A stretch of DNA of 8,031 nucleotides from Candidatus Uhrbacteria bacterium (GTDB taxonomy: Bacteria > Patescibacteriota > Patescibacteriia > 2-12-FULL-60-25), in contig JAHFIO010000036.1 in the NCBI GenBank assembly GCA_023246325.1, forward strand, positions 1 to 8,031. The letters run 5' to 3'. The position numbers were made by a program, and so were the translations under genes. Positions 1-6,421 of the stretch are shown here, piece after piece. Within the stretch, counting starts at the first letter, position 1, and every line of letters begins with the position of its first letter. The notes under the pieces were generated by a model. That model made no database searches. It had not been told where the DNA came from and saw nothing but the letters and a program-made list of their open reading frames with translations.

Positions 1-438
1 AGGTTCATCCATTACAAGTAGATTTGGTTCATCGAGCAATAAGGCTGTCAGTTTTATACGCATTTGACTTCCACCTGACAGAGCAGAAATTTTTTCTCCT
101 AATATTTCTTTTTTTAATCCGAATCGTGCTGCCATTTTTGCGCATTCCCAATCCTGCCGTTTGGAAATTCGAAGTAAAAATGTTAAAACAGTTTCAGTTG
201 GTAAAAAACGATCGTGTTGTTCAAGATATCCTAATCGTAATTCAGGATGATGTATGATTTCACCTGAATCCGCCTGTTCTTCATCAGTGATTATACGTAA
301 TAAAGTTGATTTTCCCGCACCGTTTCGACCAATAAAACCAATTTTTTGATTTGAAGAAATGGATAAAGTGGCATTGTCAATCAGTGTATGGGTAGCAAAT
401 CTTTTAGATACTTTGTTTAATTGCAGCAGAATGGCCAT
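1..438 (-). CDS. ABC-F-like ATP-binding protein, N-terminal part (runs off window)
   Basis: Only the first 146 codons are present; the gene continues beyond position 1. I translated it from the ATG at 438. It shows a full first nucleotide-binding domain: Walker A GRNGAGKST at residues 37-45, a Q-loop in YLEQ (about 71-74), the ABC signature LSGGS (120-124) and Walker B LLVMDEP (140-146). The Walker A of GRNGAGKS type, the YLEQ Q-loop, the absence of membrane segments and the start of the domain at residue 1 fit the ABC-F family of soluble ATPases that act on the ribosome (Uup, EttA, antibiotic-protection types). A single-domain transporter ATPase cannot be excluded because the second domain lies outside the window. 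There is no SD before the start; an extended -10 lies 8 bases upstream, suggesting a leaderless mRNA. It is divergent from the kinase-like gene at 481, with a 42-base gap. Confidence 0.85.
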   Translation of the reverse strand, partial: MAILLQLNKVSKRFATHTLIDNATLSISSNQKIGFIGRNGAGKSTLLRIITDEEQADSGEIIHHPELRLGYLEQHDRFLPTETVLTFLLRISKRQDWECAKMAARFGLKKEILGEKISALSGGSQMRIKLTALLLDEPNLLVMDEP

Positions 439-442
439 AGAG

Positions 443-471
443 TTGCAGGATAACAGATATAGACATACCCT
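443..471 (+). promoter_or_regulatory. Possible promoter of the kinase-like gene at 481
   Basis: TTGCAG (443-448) and TACCCT (466-471) are separated by 17 bases and would place the transcription start about 3 bases before the ATG at 481. Each box matches only 3 of 6 consensus bases. A TATATT (475-480) directly abutting the ATG is an alternative -10, but it would start transcription inside the gene. No SD precedes the start. The boxes overlap the promoter of the divergent ABC-F-like gene, so the two may compete. Confidence 0.22.
447..455 (-). promoter_or_regulatory. Extended -10 promoter of the ABC-F-like gene
   Basis: Read on the minus strand this is TGTTATCCT, an extended -10 (TGn plus TATCCT, 4 of 6 consensus bases). 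The ATG at 438 lies 8 bases downstream, so transcription would begin at or within about two bases of the start codon. No convincing -35 is seen. The call rests on the absence of an SD and the same arrangement at three other genes in the window. Confidence 0.4.
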
Positions 472-480
472 GTATATATT

Positions 481-1956
481 ATGGGCCGTAAATCAAATTC
501 AGAAGGATTTTACTCTTTTGTGAGTACTATGAAGAGGGATAAAAAAACAAAAAGTGAAATGGATACAATTTTAGAATTGTATTCTGGTAAAGATATGGAT
601 GATATAGAGCTTGTCACTATTGATGTAGAGTCTGAAAGATCAGAATCAGAACAAAATATTGAAGCCATAGTAGTGAAAGCGCATGATTTAGATCAATTAT
701 TTTCACATGTATTTTCGTATGGTGAGGATATTCAAAAAACTTTCGATACAGTTTCAACACGTGTAATATTATGCACAGGTTCGGTTTTAGAGTCACAACA
801 TATGGGGAGTGCTACGGTAAATACAGTTTTACGAAGAATATATATTTCTACAAATGGTGAAAAAGTTGTGGCATTCGCTAAGCCACGGAGCGCAGAAACT
901 ACGGTACAGATAGATACGGAAACCGGAGATGTCATTAGTATTTTGCATATGCCAGATTCGATAACGGGTGAGATACAGGATACAAAAATTTTGGAAGTTG
1001 CAAAAAAAGATATAGAAAAATACAGAGCTTATATGTATGATCAACATGCTACACAGGAGCAGAAAGATGAAGCCATATATAAATTAGGATTATACGATTT
1101 TTATAAAAAACAAAAAGATGATTTGGTGCAAAATAAGGCGTCTATTGCTCAAGCCTATACTATTACTCCAGATGATATTTTATTAGATGGAAATTTTCTT
1201 CCTAGGATTGGTATAGAAAAAAATAAATCACCGGAATACGAATATGTTATTAGTAAACTAAATGATATTTTTCAATTTGATGTAGTTGGATTAACCGTAA
1301 TACGGGAAGAAGAACATGGACATGATATAGCTTCGGTTCAAGCCGAGGTTATTGGGGATCTGTTCACCGCACAAGATTTTGATACATGTATTGCACAAGG
1401 GCCGGATCATCCTGCCGCAAAATCTATAATGCGATTGGCTTGTTTGCAGTATATTGTACAGTCTTTAGATGGCTCAGAGAGCAATTTGCGTATTGATCAT
1501 ATAACAAAAAAAGTGAGTTCAATAGATAATGCGCTTAGTTTACCGTTGATCGGTATGGTGCAGGATGAGGAGGGGAATATGATACAAAAAAGTTTAAGCA
1601 AAATGAGATCATTACCTATAGAAATTATAATGAAACATCCTCAGTGGAATTTGGATGAAGAATCTTTAGAACATTTAATCAAATTGCATACAGTATTATT
1701 AACCAAGCAGGCAGAATATACGTATATGGTAGATTTGATGTCATTTATATATAAAAATAAAAAAATTGCTCTTATACAGTTGAGGGGGATTATAGATCGA
1801 TTAGGAAAAGTGATTTCTCATTGTCGACCACCAACGAATGACTTTATTGTTTCAACAAGTCCAGTTATTTCAAATAGATCTGGAGAAGAATTGCAATTGA
1901 TTTCACAGTTTATCCCGCGGGATTCAATGCAGGTTTCCCAGATAGTACCGCAATAA
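481..1956 (+). CDS. Putative PI3/PI4-kinase-like fold protein, 491 aa, divergent
   Basis: I recognise no named family with certainty, but the motif order matches the PI3/PI4-kinase-like fold. Residues 109-135 look like the N-lobe strands ending in a lysine motif (VVAFAKP, K134). Residues 251-290 resemble the helix and hinge region (PEYEYVISKLN, FDVVGLTVIRE, ASVQAEV). Residues 317-335 are a helix followed by DGSESN, which has the D-x4-N spacing of a catalytic loop (D330, N335). SSIDNALSLPL (346-356) matches the metal-binding Asp segment (D349), often IDxGxxFP in relatives. Between K134 and 251 lies a charged, probably helical insertion of about 115 residues. The C-terminal 130 residues look helical. 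No signal peptide or membrane segment is seen, so a cytosolic location is likely. The usual Arg and His after the catalytic Asp are Gly and Ser, so activity and substrate (lipid, protein or none) are open. No SD is present; Met17 (529) is an alternative start. The 3' end overlaps the dehydrogenase gene by 47 bases. Confidence 0.55.
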   Translation: MGRKSNSEGFYSFVSTMKRDKKTKSEMDTILELYSGKDMDDIELVTIDVESERSESEQNIEAIVVKAHDLDQLFSHVFSYGEDIQKTFDTVSTRVILCTGSVLESQHMGSATVNTVLRRIYISTNGEKVVAFAKPRSAETTVQIDTETGDVISILHMPDSITGEIQDTKILEVAKKDIEKYRAYMYDQHATQEQKDEAIYKLGLYDFYKKQKDDLVQNKASIAQAYTITPDDILLDGNFLPRIGIEKNKSPEYEYVISKLNDIFQFDVVGLTVIREEEHGHDIASVQAEVIGDLFTAQDFDTCIAQGPDHPAAKSIMRLACLQYIVQSLDGSESNLRIDHITKKVSSIDNALSLPLIGMVQDEEGNMIQKSLSKMRSLPIEIIMKHPQWNLDEESLEHLIKLHTVLLTKQAEYTYMVDLMSFIYKNKKIALIQLRGIIDRLGKVISHCRPPTNDFIVSTSPVISNRSGEELQLISQFIPRDSMQVSQIVPQ

Positions 1957-2899
1957 TATTTTGTGCGGCCATCATACTCATTGCTTCACGAGCTTCAATA
2001 GTTGCACTCGCTATATGTGGTGTCAAAATAACATTTGGAAAAGTTTTTAATTCTAGATTATCTGTAATATCGCAATCAATTGCTGGTTCACATTCGAAAA
2101 CATCTAATCCTGCTCCAGCGATTCGTTTAGTTTTTAAAGCACGCAGTAAAGCTTTTTCATCTATGACTGGACCTCGCGCAGTATTAATCAAAAAAGCAGT
2201 TTTTTTCATTGAAGCAAACTCTGCTGTTGAAATGAGATGTCGTGTTGAAGGAAGAAGGGGAACGTGTAAAGAAATAAAATCTGATATTTCACATAATTTT
2301 TGTAGAGAAACTTGTTCGGCCGTATATTCTTTTTCAAAAATGTCATTTTTTCGAGCATCCGTATATACTAATTTCATTCCAAACCCATGTACTGCACGGC
2401 GTGCGAGCGCCCCGCCTATACGCCCCGCTCCTATAATCCCTAATGTTTTTCCATATAAATCCGTGCCAATAAAATGTGTTGGTGACCAACCTGTATATTT
2501 TTTTGATTTTGAAAAAATATCAGCTTCTGGAATGCGACGTGCGAGAGCAATAAGTAAAGCGAATGTATGTTCTGCCACAGCTTCGTTCACAGCGTCTGAA
2601 GGAGTATTTGTTACCACAATATTCATTTTTTTTGCCGCTGCCAAATCAATATTATCAAAACCAACAGCATAATTTGCCACAATTTTTAATTGTGGGCCCG
2701 CAGCTTTCAAAACAGCTTCATCAATTTTATCTGTAAGTAAAGATAGTAGCGCACTGCATCCTGCAACATTCGTAAGCAGATCTTTTCGTGAGATAACAGC
2801 ATCGTTCGCATATACTTTTACTGTGTATCCTGCAGATTTTAGAGCCTGTATTCCTGAGTCCGCGAATTTTCGTGTGACATATACTTTCTGTGCGGGCAT
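1910..2899 (-). CDS. D-2-hydroxyacid dehydrogenase (glyoxylate/hydroxypyruvate reductase-like)
   Basis: This NAD(P)H-dependent cytosolic oxidoreductase would interconvert a 2-keto acid and a D-2-hydroxy acid, for example glyoxylate and glycolate or hydroxypyruvate and D-glycerate. The 329 residues match the normal family length of about 315-335. The split catalytic domain begins at residue 5. ANYAVGFDNID (75-85) is the typical substrate-loop segment. The Rossmann motif GAGRIG is at 157-162. The catalytic triad is visible as R242 in NTARGP, E271 in VFECEP and H295 in TPHIAS, with family spacing. The gene starts 3 bases after the stop of the PfkB kinase gene and has no SD, so transcriptional and translational coupling is likely. 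It ends inside the convergent kinase-like gene with no visible terminator. Glyoxylate reductase (GyaR-like) is the nearest match by eye; phosphoglycerate dehydrogenase is less likely because there is no C-terminal regulatory domain. The physiological substrate is not determined. Confidence 0.9.
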   Translation of the reverse strand: MPAQKVYVTRKFADSGIQALKSAGYTVKVYANDAVISRKDLLTNVAGCSALLSLLTDKIDEAVLKAAGPQLKIVANYAVGFDNIDLAAAKKMNIVVTNTPSDAVNEAVAEHTFALLIALARRIPEADIFSKSKKYTGWSPTHFIGTDLYGKTLGIIGAGRIGGALARRAVHGFGMKLVYTDARKNDIFEKEYTAEQVSLQKLCEISDFISLHVPLLPSTRHLISTAEFASMKKTAFLINTARGPVIDEKALLRALKTKRIAGAGLDVFECEPAIDCDITDNLELKTFPNVILTPHIASATIEAREAMSMMAAQNIIAVLSGKPALNPAG

Positions 2900-2902
2900 A
2901 TT

Positions 2903-3901
2903 CTATGGTAATTGTTTAATAATTATTTTTTTTATGTCTGATATAGAAGGATATTTCGGCAGGATGCCGGCTTGAGCACCCATATGCGTTACAACACCTG
3001 CTGCATTTAACGCGCCAATACGTAATGCCTCGTCAATATCGCCTGATTTCATAATACCAGATGTGAAGCCTGAGCCAAATGCATCGCCGGCGCCTGTTGT
3101 GTTTACTATTTTTCCTTTTGTAGGAGCTACAAACCACGTTGTTCCCATGGTATGAGCATATGCACCACGTGCACCATCTGTAATAACGAGCGCCATACGA
3201 GGCATAGGTCCTAAAAGTCGAATTATTTTTTCTAAATCTCGCGGTGAACAGTGGGCAAGTCCGGCTGCTTCTTCTCGGTTTAGGAAAAGTATGTCAGTCT
3301 GTAATAAACGTGGAGATAATTTTTTTAAACCTATATCAATTTCCGCACCGCCTGGGTTCCATGCGATATGCGTAAGAGATTTTTTTGCATGTAAAAAAAG
3401 TTCATGAAGCAATGGTTCATTTCCTGCAAGACTGGATATATACATCCATGGACTGGAAAGTTTTTGCCAGGATATTTTTTTTTCATTAATATGTTTGCTT
3501 GCGCCGCGCGCCGTGAGAATTGCGCGTGAGCCTGATCCTGCAAGTAAAATAATAGATGTTCCTGTTGCCTCGGTTGGATGAATTTGTAATGTGCGCGTGT
3601 CAACACTATGTTGTTTTAGGTCAGTGATGACATTCGTGCCAAATATGTCTTTTCCTACACTGCCTATGCAGGAAGTTGAAAAGCCAAAATGTGCAAAGGT
3701 CACAGCTACATTTGCAGCGCCGCCCCCTGTAGTTTGTGTGAGCTCGTCCATTTCTATTTTTGCACCCATTTTTAGACAAGTATCAAATCCATCCGGGGCA
3801 TTTTTGTCAGTTTTAGACTCAAAAAAACGGCTTCGCACAAATAAGTCTTGCGTTGCCGCGCCCACCGTTAGTATGTCAAAAGCGAATTTTTGAGATTTCA
3901 T
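2903..3901 (-). CDS. PfkB-family carbohydrate kinase (first gene of kinase-dehydrogenase pair)
   Basis: This 332-residue ribokinase-fold enzyme would transfer phosphate from ATP (or another donor) to a sugar or nucleoside hydroxyl. The N-terminal strand FDILTVGAATQDLF (8-21) opens the domain. The first PfkB signature is around 57-84 (TGGGAANVAVTFAHFG, then GSVGKD). NPGG (182-185) and LNREEA (207-212) are typical inner-core segments. TDGARGA (241-247) precedes the second signature TTGAGDAFGSG (268-278), where D273 is the catalytic base and GAGD forms the anion hole. The segment with GAKIEMDEL ahead of TGGG resembles PfkB proteins familiar from Patescibacteria. The substrate (ribose, fructose phosphate, ketodeoxygluconate or a nucleoside) cannot be told from these motifs. 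It is followed 3 bases later by the dehydrogenase, which suggests an operon. The ATG at 3901 lacks an SD and lies 6 bases after an extended -10, so a leaderless mRNA is predicted. The stop is TAG. Confidence 0.88.
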   Translation of the reverse strand: MKSQKFAFDILTVGAATQDLFVRSRFFESKTDKNAPDGFDTCLKMGAKIEMDELTQTTGGGAANVAVTFAHFGFSTSCIGSVGKDIFGTNVITDLKQHSVDTRTLQIHPTEATGTSIILLAGSGSRAILTARGASKHINEKKISWQKLSSPWMYISSLAGNEPLLHELFLHAKKSLTHIAWNPGGAEIDIGLKKLSPRLLQTDILFLNREEAAGLAHCSPRDLEKIIRLLGPMPRMALVITDGARGAYAHTMGTTWFVAPTKGKIVNTTGAGDAFGSGFTSGIMKSGDIDEALRIGALNAAGVVTHMGAQAGILPKYPSISDIKKIIIKQLP

Positions 3902-3907
3902 ACGTAT

Positions 3908-3916
3908 AGTGTATCA
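3908..3916 (-). promoter_or_regulatory. Extended -10 promoter of the PfkB-dehydrogenase operon
   Basis: On the minus strand this reads TGATACACT: TG, one base, then TACACT (4 of 6 consensus bases, including the key TA...T). Exactly 6 bases (TATACG) separate it from the ATG at 3901, which puts the expected start of transcription on the A of the start codon. There is no SD and only a weak -35 region. It is one of four similar arrangements in the window. Confidence 0.45.
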
Positions 3917-3957
3917 AAATCAGGTATGAAAAGCGAGATAACTGTATACGCAGGTAG

Positions 3958-3986
3958 TTGACATTTTACATGGTTTCGGATATGGT
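3958..3986 (+). promoter_or_regulatory. Promoter of the 159-aa orphan gene
   Basis: A perfect -35 TTGACA (3958-3963) is followed after exactly 17 bases by TATGGT (3981-3986, 4 of 6). Transcription would begin near 3993, leaving a leader of about 17 bases that contains the SD GGAG (4001-4004), 5 bases before the ATG at 4010. It sits in the 108-base divergent gap shared with the PfkB kinase operon. Confidence 0.65.
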
Positions 3987-4009
3987 CTTAAAAGTCCTTT
4001 GGAGAAAAC

Positions 4010-4489
4010 ATGGAACAAATCAAACAGAATCAACACCTCGTAGATGTGACGTATCGGCCAATATTTTCATCGTTAGATGGCAAAGTAGCACTTGGTATTA
4101 TCCCAACTGTCACCAATCTATTCGTAGATAGAACCTGGTTTCCAAATCCTGTTCGTTCAGGATTTGAACTGACTCCCGGTAAAAAACTTTTTTGGCTTGC
4201 ATCTATACCTGCCGCATTGCAGGATGATACAGACAAAATAATTGAATGGGGAATGTCAAAAGGATTTGATCCTGCAAATTATATTGAAGCATTCGAATGG
4301 CAGCGCGCGCTCGAATTGCGTAAAAGCAGGCCTTGGATTATTGCCCCGGGATCGCATACGTTTAAAAAAAACGTAAAATATATTGCAATGCTAAGTTTTG
4401 TGTATAGACAATGCTATCTAGACTATGTGCGGTATGACGCCATCTGGAATAAAGGTTATAAATGCCTCTTTGTAAAGAATGTAACGTAA
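4010..4489 (+). CDS. Hypothetical protein, 159 aa, unrecognised
   Basis: I do not recognise this protein. It is soluble-looking, with no signal peptide and no clear membrane segment. It is rich in aromatic residues (Trp at 43, 62, 80, 97, 109 and 146, many Tyr and Phe). The N-terminal 65 residues look like beta strands with turns (WFPNP at 43-47, LTPGKK at 54-59). Residues 64-105 look helical (ALQDDTDKIIEWGMSKGF, then YIEAFEWQRALELRK). The C-terminus (123-159) is basic and Tyr-rich. Two cysteines (135, 152) show no metal-site spacing. The call as a real gene rests on a canonical promoter, an SD GGAG 5 bases before the ATG and a terminator directly after the stop: a complete single-gene unit. 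It is wedged between two minus-strand sugar operons, which tells nothing firm about its role. Trp-rich start-to-middle segments could suggest a small ligand or nucleic-acid binding fold, but that is speculation. Confidence 0.75.
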   Translation: MEQIKQNQHLVDVTYRPIFSSLDGKVALGIIPTVTNLFVDRTWFPNPVRSGFELTPGKKLFWLASIPAALQDDTDKIIEWGMSKGFDPANYIEAFEWQRALELRKSRPWIIAPGSHTFKKNVKYIAMLSFVYRQCYLDYVRYDAIWNKGYKCLFVKNVT

Positions 4490-4515
4490 AAAGACACCTT
4501 GCGGTGTCCTTTTTT
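4488..4515. terminator. Bidirectional rho-independent terminator
   Basis: GACACC (4493-4498), loop TTGC (4499-4502) and GGTGTC (4503-4508) form a perfect 6-bp GC-rich stem. Downstream on plus is CTTTTTT (4509-4515), and the A-run 4488-4492 gives TTTTT on minus. It lies between the convergent 159-aa gene (stop 4487-4489) and aldolase gene (stop 4514-4516), so it can end both transcripts. Both stop codons touch its flanks. Confidence 0.85.
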
Positions 4516-5431
4516 ATATCCTTCCTGCTGATCCAAACAGTTTCATTTTTCGCATCGCTACTTCACGCATTAATAAATTTGCAGGTTCTAATAATTTTCG
4601 TGGGTCAATAACGCGCGGCAAATCATCAATGGCTTCACGAATGCCAGCGGTAAATGCTAATCGTAAATCCGTATCAATATTTATTTTAGCTACTCCATGA
4701 CGTATCGCTTGTTTGATATCAATATCTAAAACACCTCGTGCTTTCCCCAATTGTGCACCATGATGTTCGGCTAATGCTTTTACATCTTCTAATACACCAG
4801 AAGCACCATGTAATACAATAGGAATTTTTACTAACTTTGCAATTTTTTTCAGCCGTTCTATGTCTAGATGTGTTTCTCCTTTGAATTTATACGCGCCATG
4901 TAATGTGCCAATGGCAACTGCTAAAGAATCACATCCTGTCGCGCGTACGAAAGCCAAAGCCTTTTCCGGATTCGTTAAATGCGCATCTTTTTCTTCTACT
5001 GATACAAAATCTTCAATGCCTGCAATTGCGCCAATTTCTGCTTCAACGCTCGCCCCATATGTACGCGCCATTTTTACAACATGCTTTGTTATTTCAATAT
5101 TCTTTTTTTCATCTAATGTAGATCCATCAAACATGACGCTCGTATATCCATTTTTTAAAGCCATTTTTACGTATTCTAAATTTTTTCCATGATCTAAATG
5201 CATGGCGACGGGAATTTTGCCTGCTGCAGCGACACGAATGAGGGCGCTCAAATATTCTATTCCCGCATATTCAATTGCGCCTTCAGATGTTTGAATAATA
5301 ACGGGAGAGCGCATTTTTTCTGCAGCGCCAATAATTGCTTTTACCATTTCTAAATTGTTTACATTCAATGCAGGAACAGCATATTTTTTGGCACGTGCAG
5401 CAATTAAAAGTTTTTTTGTAGTGATAAGCAT
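4514..5431 (-). CDS. fba: Class II fructose-bisphosphate aldolase, Thermus-type
   Basis: This zinc-dependent aldolase cleaves fructose 1,6-bisphosphate to dihydroxyacetone phosphate and glyceraldehyde 3-phosphate in glycolysis, or the reverse. From the ATG at 5431 it has 305 residues. Visible key residues are D80 (catalytic) and H81 (zinc) in HLDHG, FDGS (101-104), E132 in EAEIG, zinc ligands H178 in GTLHG and H208 in LHGASG, and NIDTD (251-255) for phosphate binding. A segment of about 25 residues after LHGASGV (213-237) and the C-terminal LFGSAGRI match the longer form known from Thermus rather than the E. coli FbaA form. A tagatose-bisphosphate aldolase is a less likely alternative. I chose ATG 5431 over the in-frame ATG at 5455: the longer start would add 8 residues with no family match and would lie upstream of the -10. 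The gene starts 7 bases after the stop of the upstream PfkB kinase gene. It has no SD, and a perfect TATAAT lies 6 bases upstream, so it may be made both from the operon and as a leaderless mRNA. Confidence 0.93.
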   Translation of the reverse strand: MLITTKKLLIAARAKKYAVPALNVNNLEMVKAIIGAAEKMRSPVIIQTSEGAIEYAGIEYLSALIRVAAAGKIPVAMHLDHGKNLEYVKMALKNGYTSVMFDGSTLDEKKNIEITKHVVKMARTYGASVEAEIGAIAGIEDFVSVEEKDAHLTNPEKALAFVRATGCDSLAVAIGTLHGAYKFKGETHLDIERLKKIAKLVKIPIVLHGASGVLEDVKALAEHHGAQLGKARGVLDIDIKQAIRHGVAKINIDTDLRLAFTAGIREAIDDLPRVIDPRKLLEPANLLMREVAMRKMKLFGSAGRI

Positions 5432-5437
5432 ATGTGT

Positions 5438-5446
5438 ATTATACAA
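5438..5446 (-). promoter_or_regulatory. Perfect -10 promoter for the aldolase gene, inside the preceding stop region
   Basis: On the minus strand this reads TTGTATAAT, with a consensus TATAAT at 5438-5443. Six bases (ACACAT) separate it from the ATG at 5431, so transcription would begin on the start codon itself. The hexamer covers the TAA stop of the upstream PfkB gene (5439-5441). The -35 region is weak. An internal promoter of this kind would let the aldolase be expressed more than the kinase. Confidence 0.6.
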
Positions 5447-6413
5447 TATGTGCACATACTTTCATATTTTTTTTCAAGATGCGTTTCATTTCATTCAAAT
5501 GTACTAATCCTGCCTGAGGACCTACTTGGCCTACAACACTCGCGCTATTTGCAGACCCGTATCGTAAAGCTTCAGCCAATTTTTTTTTCTGCAGTGTGGC
5601 GGATATAACTGAGGATGCGAATGCATCGCCTGCGCCTGTGCGTTCGATTACTTTGCCAGGAAAGATGGGCATGTGAAAATGCGTTGTACCATCAAAAGCA
5701 TCTGCACCGTTTGGGCCATCAGTAATGATAATCTGTTTCGCACCTATATGATGAAATGCTTCTAACATGTTTAACATTGTTCTATCGCCATCAGATAATA
5801 GATGATGTGCTTCTTCTTTATTTAAAATAAAGAAATCGCTACGAGCGATGAGTTTTTTGTTCGCATCTAATCCTGCTCGAATATGTGTAGTACCAGGTTG
5901 GAATGCAAATAAAATGTTTGGATTTTTTTTCAAATGTGTAAGCAATTGCAAGTCCATACGTGCATGATCAATGCCCATCGCAGAATAATATATCGCGCGA
6001 CATGCGGGGAGAGTTGGTAGGATATAGGAACGTGGTTGAAAATATACGAGCTGTGTCCGCTCGCCTTGGAAATTTATGACAGTTGATTCTGATGTAGGTT
6101 TTTTTGCATCAATAATAATAAATTTTTCATGTACCTTTTCTTTTTTTAGTGCTTCACGAATTTGGTCACCGGCGAAATCTTTTCCTACCCATGAAACGAG
6201 TGCGGTTTTTAATCCAAGACGTGAAGCTGAGACAGCTGCATTTGCAGAATTGCCCGCTGCAGGAATTTTTACAACTGAATCAACAGGAATTTTTTCTGCA
6301 TATTCTAAACACAATAAACAGCGGTCTTTATGGATAGAGCAGGATACAGTTGCATCGTGAATCATGTAAAATACGTCTCGAAGAGATTCGCCAATAGTTA
6401 TAATATCAAGCAT
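5439..6413 (-). CDS. PfkB-family carbohydrate kinase (upstream of aldolase)
   Basis: From the ATG at 6413 this is a 324-residue ribokinase-fold sugar kinase. The first strand MLDIITIGESLRDVF begins the domain directly. The first PfkB signature is at about 52-79 (AAGNSANAAVSASRLG, then SWVGKD). LNKEEAHHLL (197-206), TDGPNGA (231-237) and RTGAGDAFASS (258-268) follow, with D263 the catalytic base. The sequence is clearly different from the other PfkB kinase in the window but of the same type. It lies 7 bases before the aldolase gene on the same strand, so a role in feeding the aldolase (fructose or fructose-phosphate phosphorylation) is plausible but not shown; ribose or nucleoside kinase activity is equally compatible. 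I reject the longer starts at 6476 and 6431: the added residues have no family match, and the extended -10 lies 8 bases before 6413. There is no SD. The short C-terminal tail after residue 312 (KKNMKVCAHIV) is unremarkable. Confidence 0.87.
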   Translation of the reverse strand: MLDIITIGESLRDVFYMIHDATVSCSIHKDRCLLCLEYAEKIPVDSVVKIPAAGNSANAAVSASRLGLKTALVSWVGKDFAGDQIREALKKEKVHEKFIIIDAKKPTSESTVINFQGERTQLVYFQPRSYILPTLPACRAIYYSAMGIDHARMDLQLLTHLKKNPNILFAFQPGTTHIRAGLDANKKLIARSDFFILNKEEAHHLLSDGDRTMLNMLEAFHHIGAKQIIITDGPNGADAFDGTTHFHMPIFPGKVIERTGAGDAFASSVISATLQKKKLAEALRYGSANSASVVGQVGPQAGLVHLNEMKRILKKNMKVCAHIV

Positions 6414-6421
6414 ATGGGTTG

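Noticed and set aside
24..257. Plus-strand open frame of 77 codons at the window start
   Set aside because: It is antisense to the ABC signature and Q-loop region of the ABC-F-like gene, which is clearly the coding strand.
1912..1923. Palindrome ATCCCGCGGGAT as a terminator
   Set aside because: It has no T-run on either strand and as a hairpin leaves only a 4-bp stem with a 4-base loop; it also encodes the last residues of the dehydrogenase.
2163..2672. Long plus-strand open frame of 169 codons inside the dehydrogenase gene
   Set aside because: The opposite strand encodes an intact dehydrogenase with all catalytic motifs over the same bases; the plus frame has no SD and a low-complexity composition.
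4860..5192. Plus-strand open frame of 110 codons inside the aldolase gene
   Set aside because: It is antisense to conserved aldolase active-site segments and has no SD or promoter of its own.
5432..5455. Upstream in-frame ATG for the aldolase at 5455
   Set aside because: It adds eight residues not expected in the family, overlaps the kinase gene end, and lies upstream of the perfect TATAAT.
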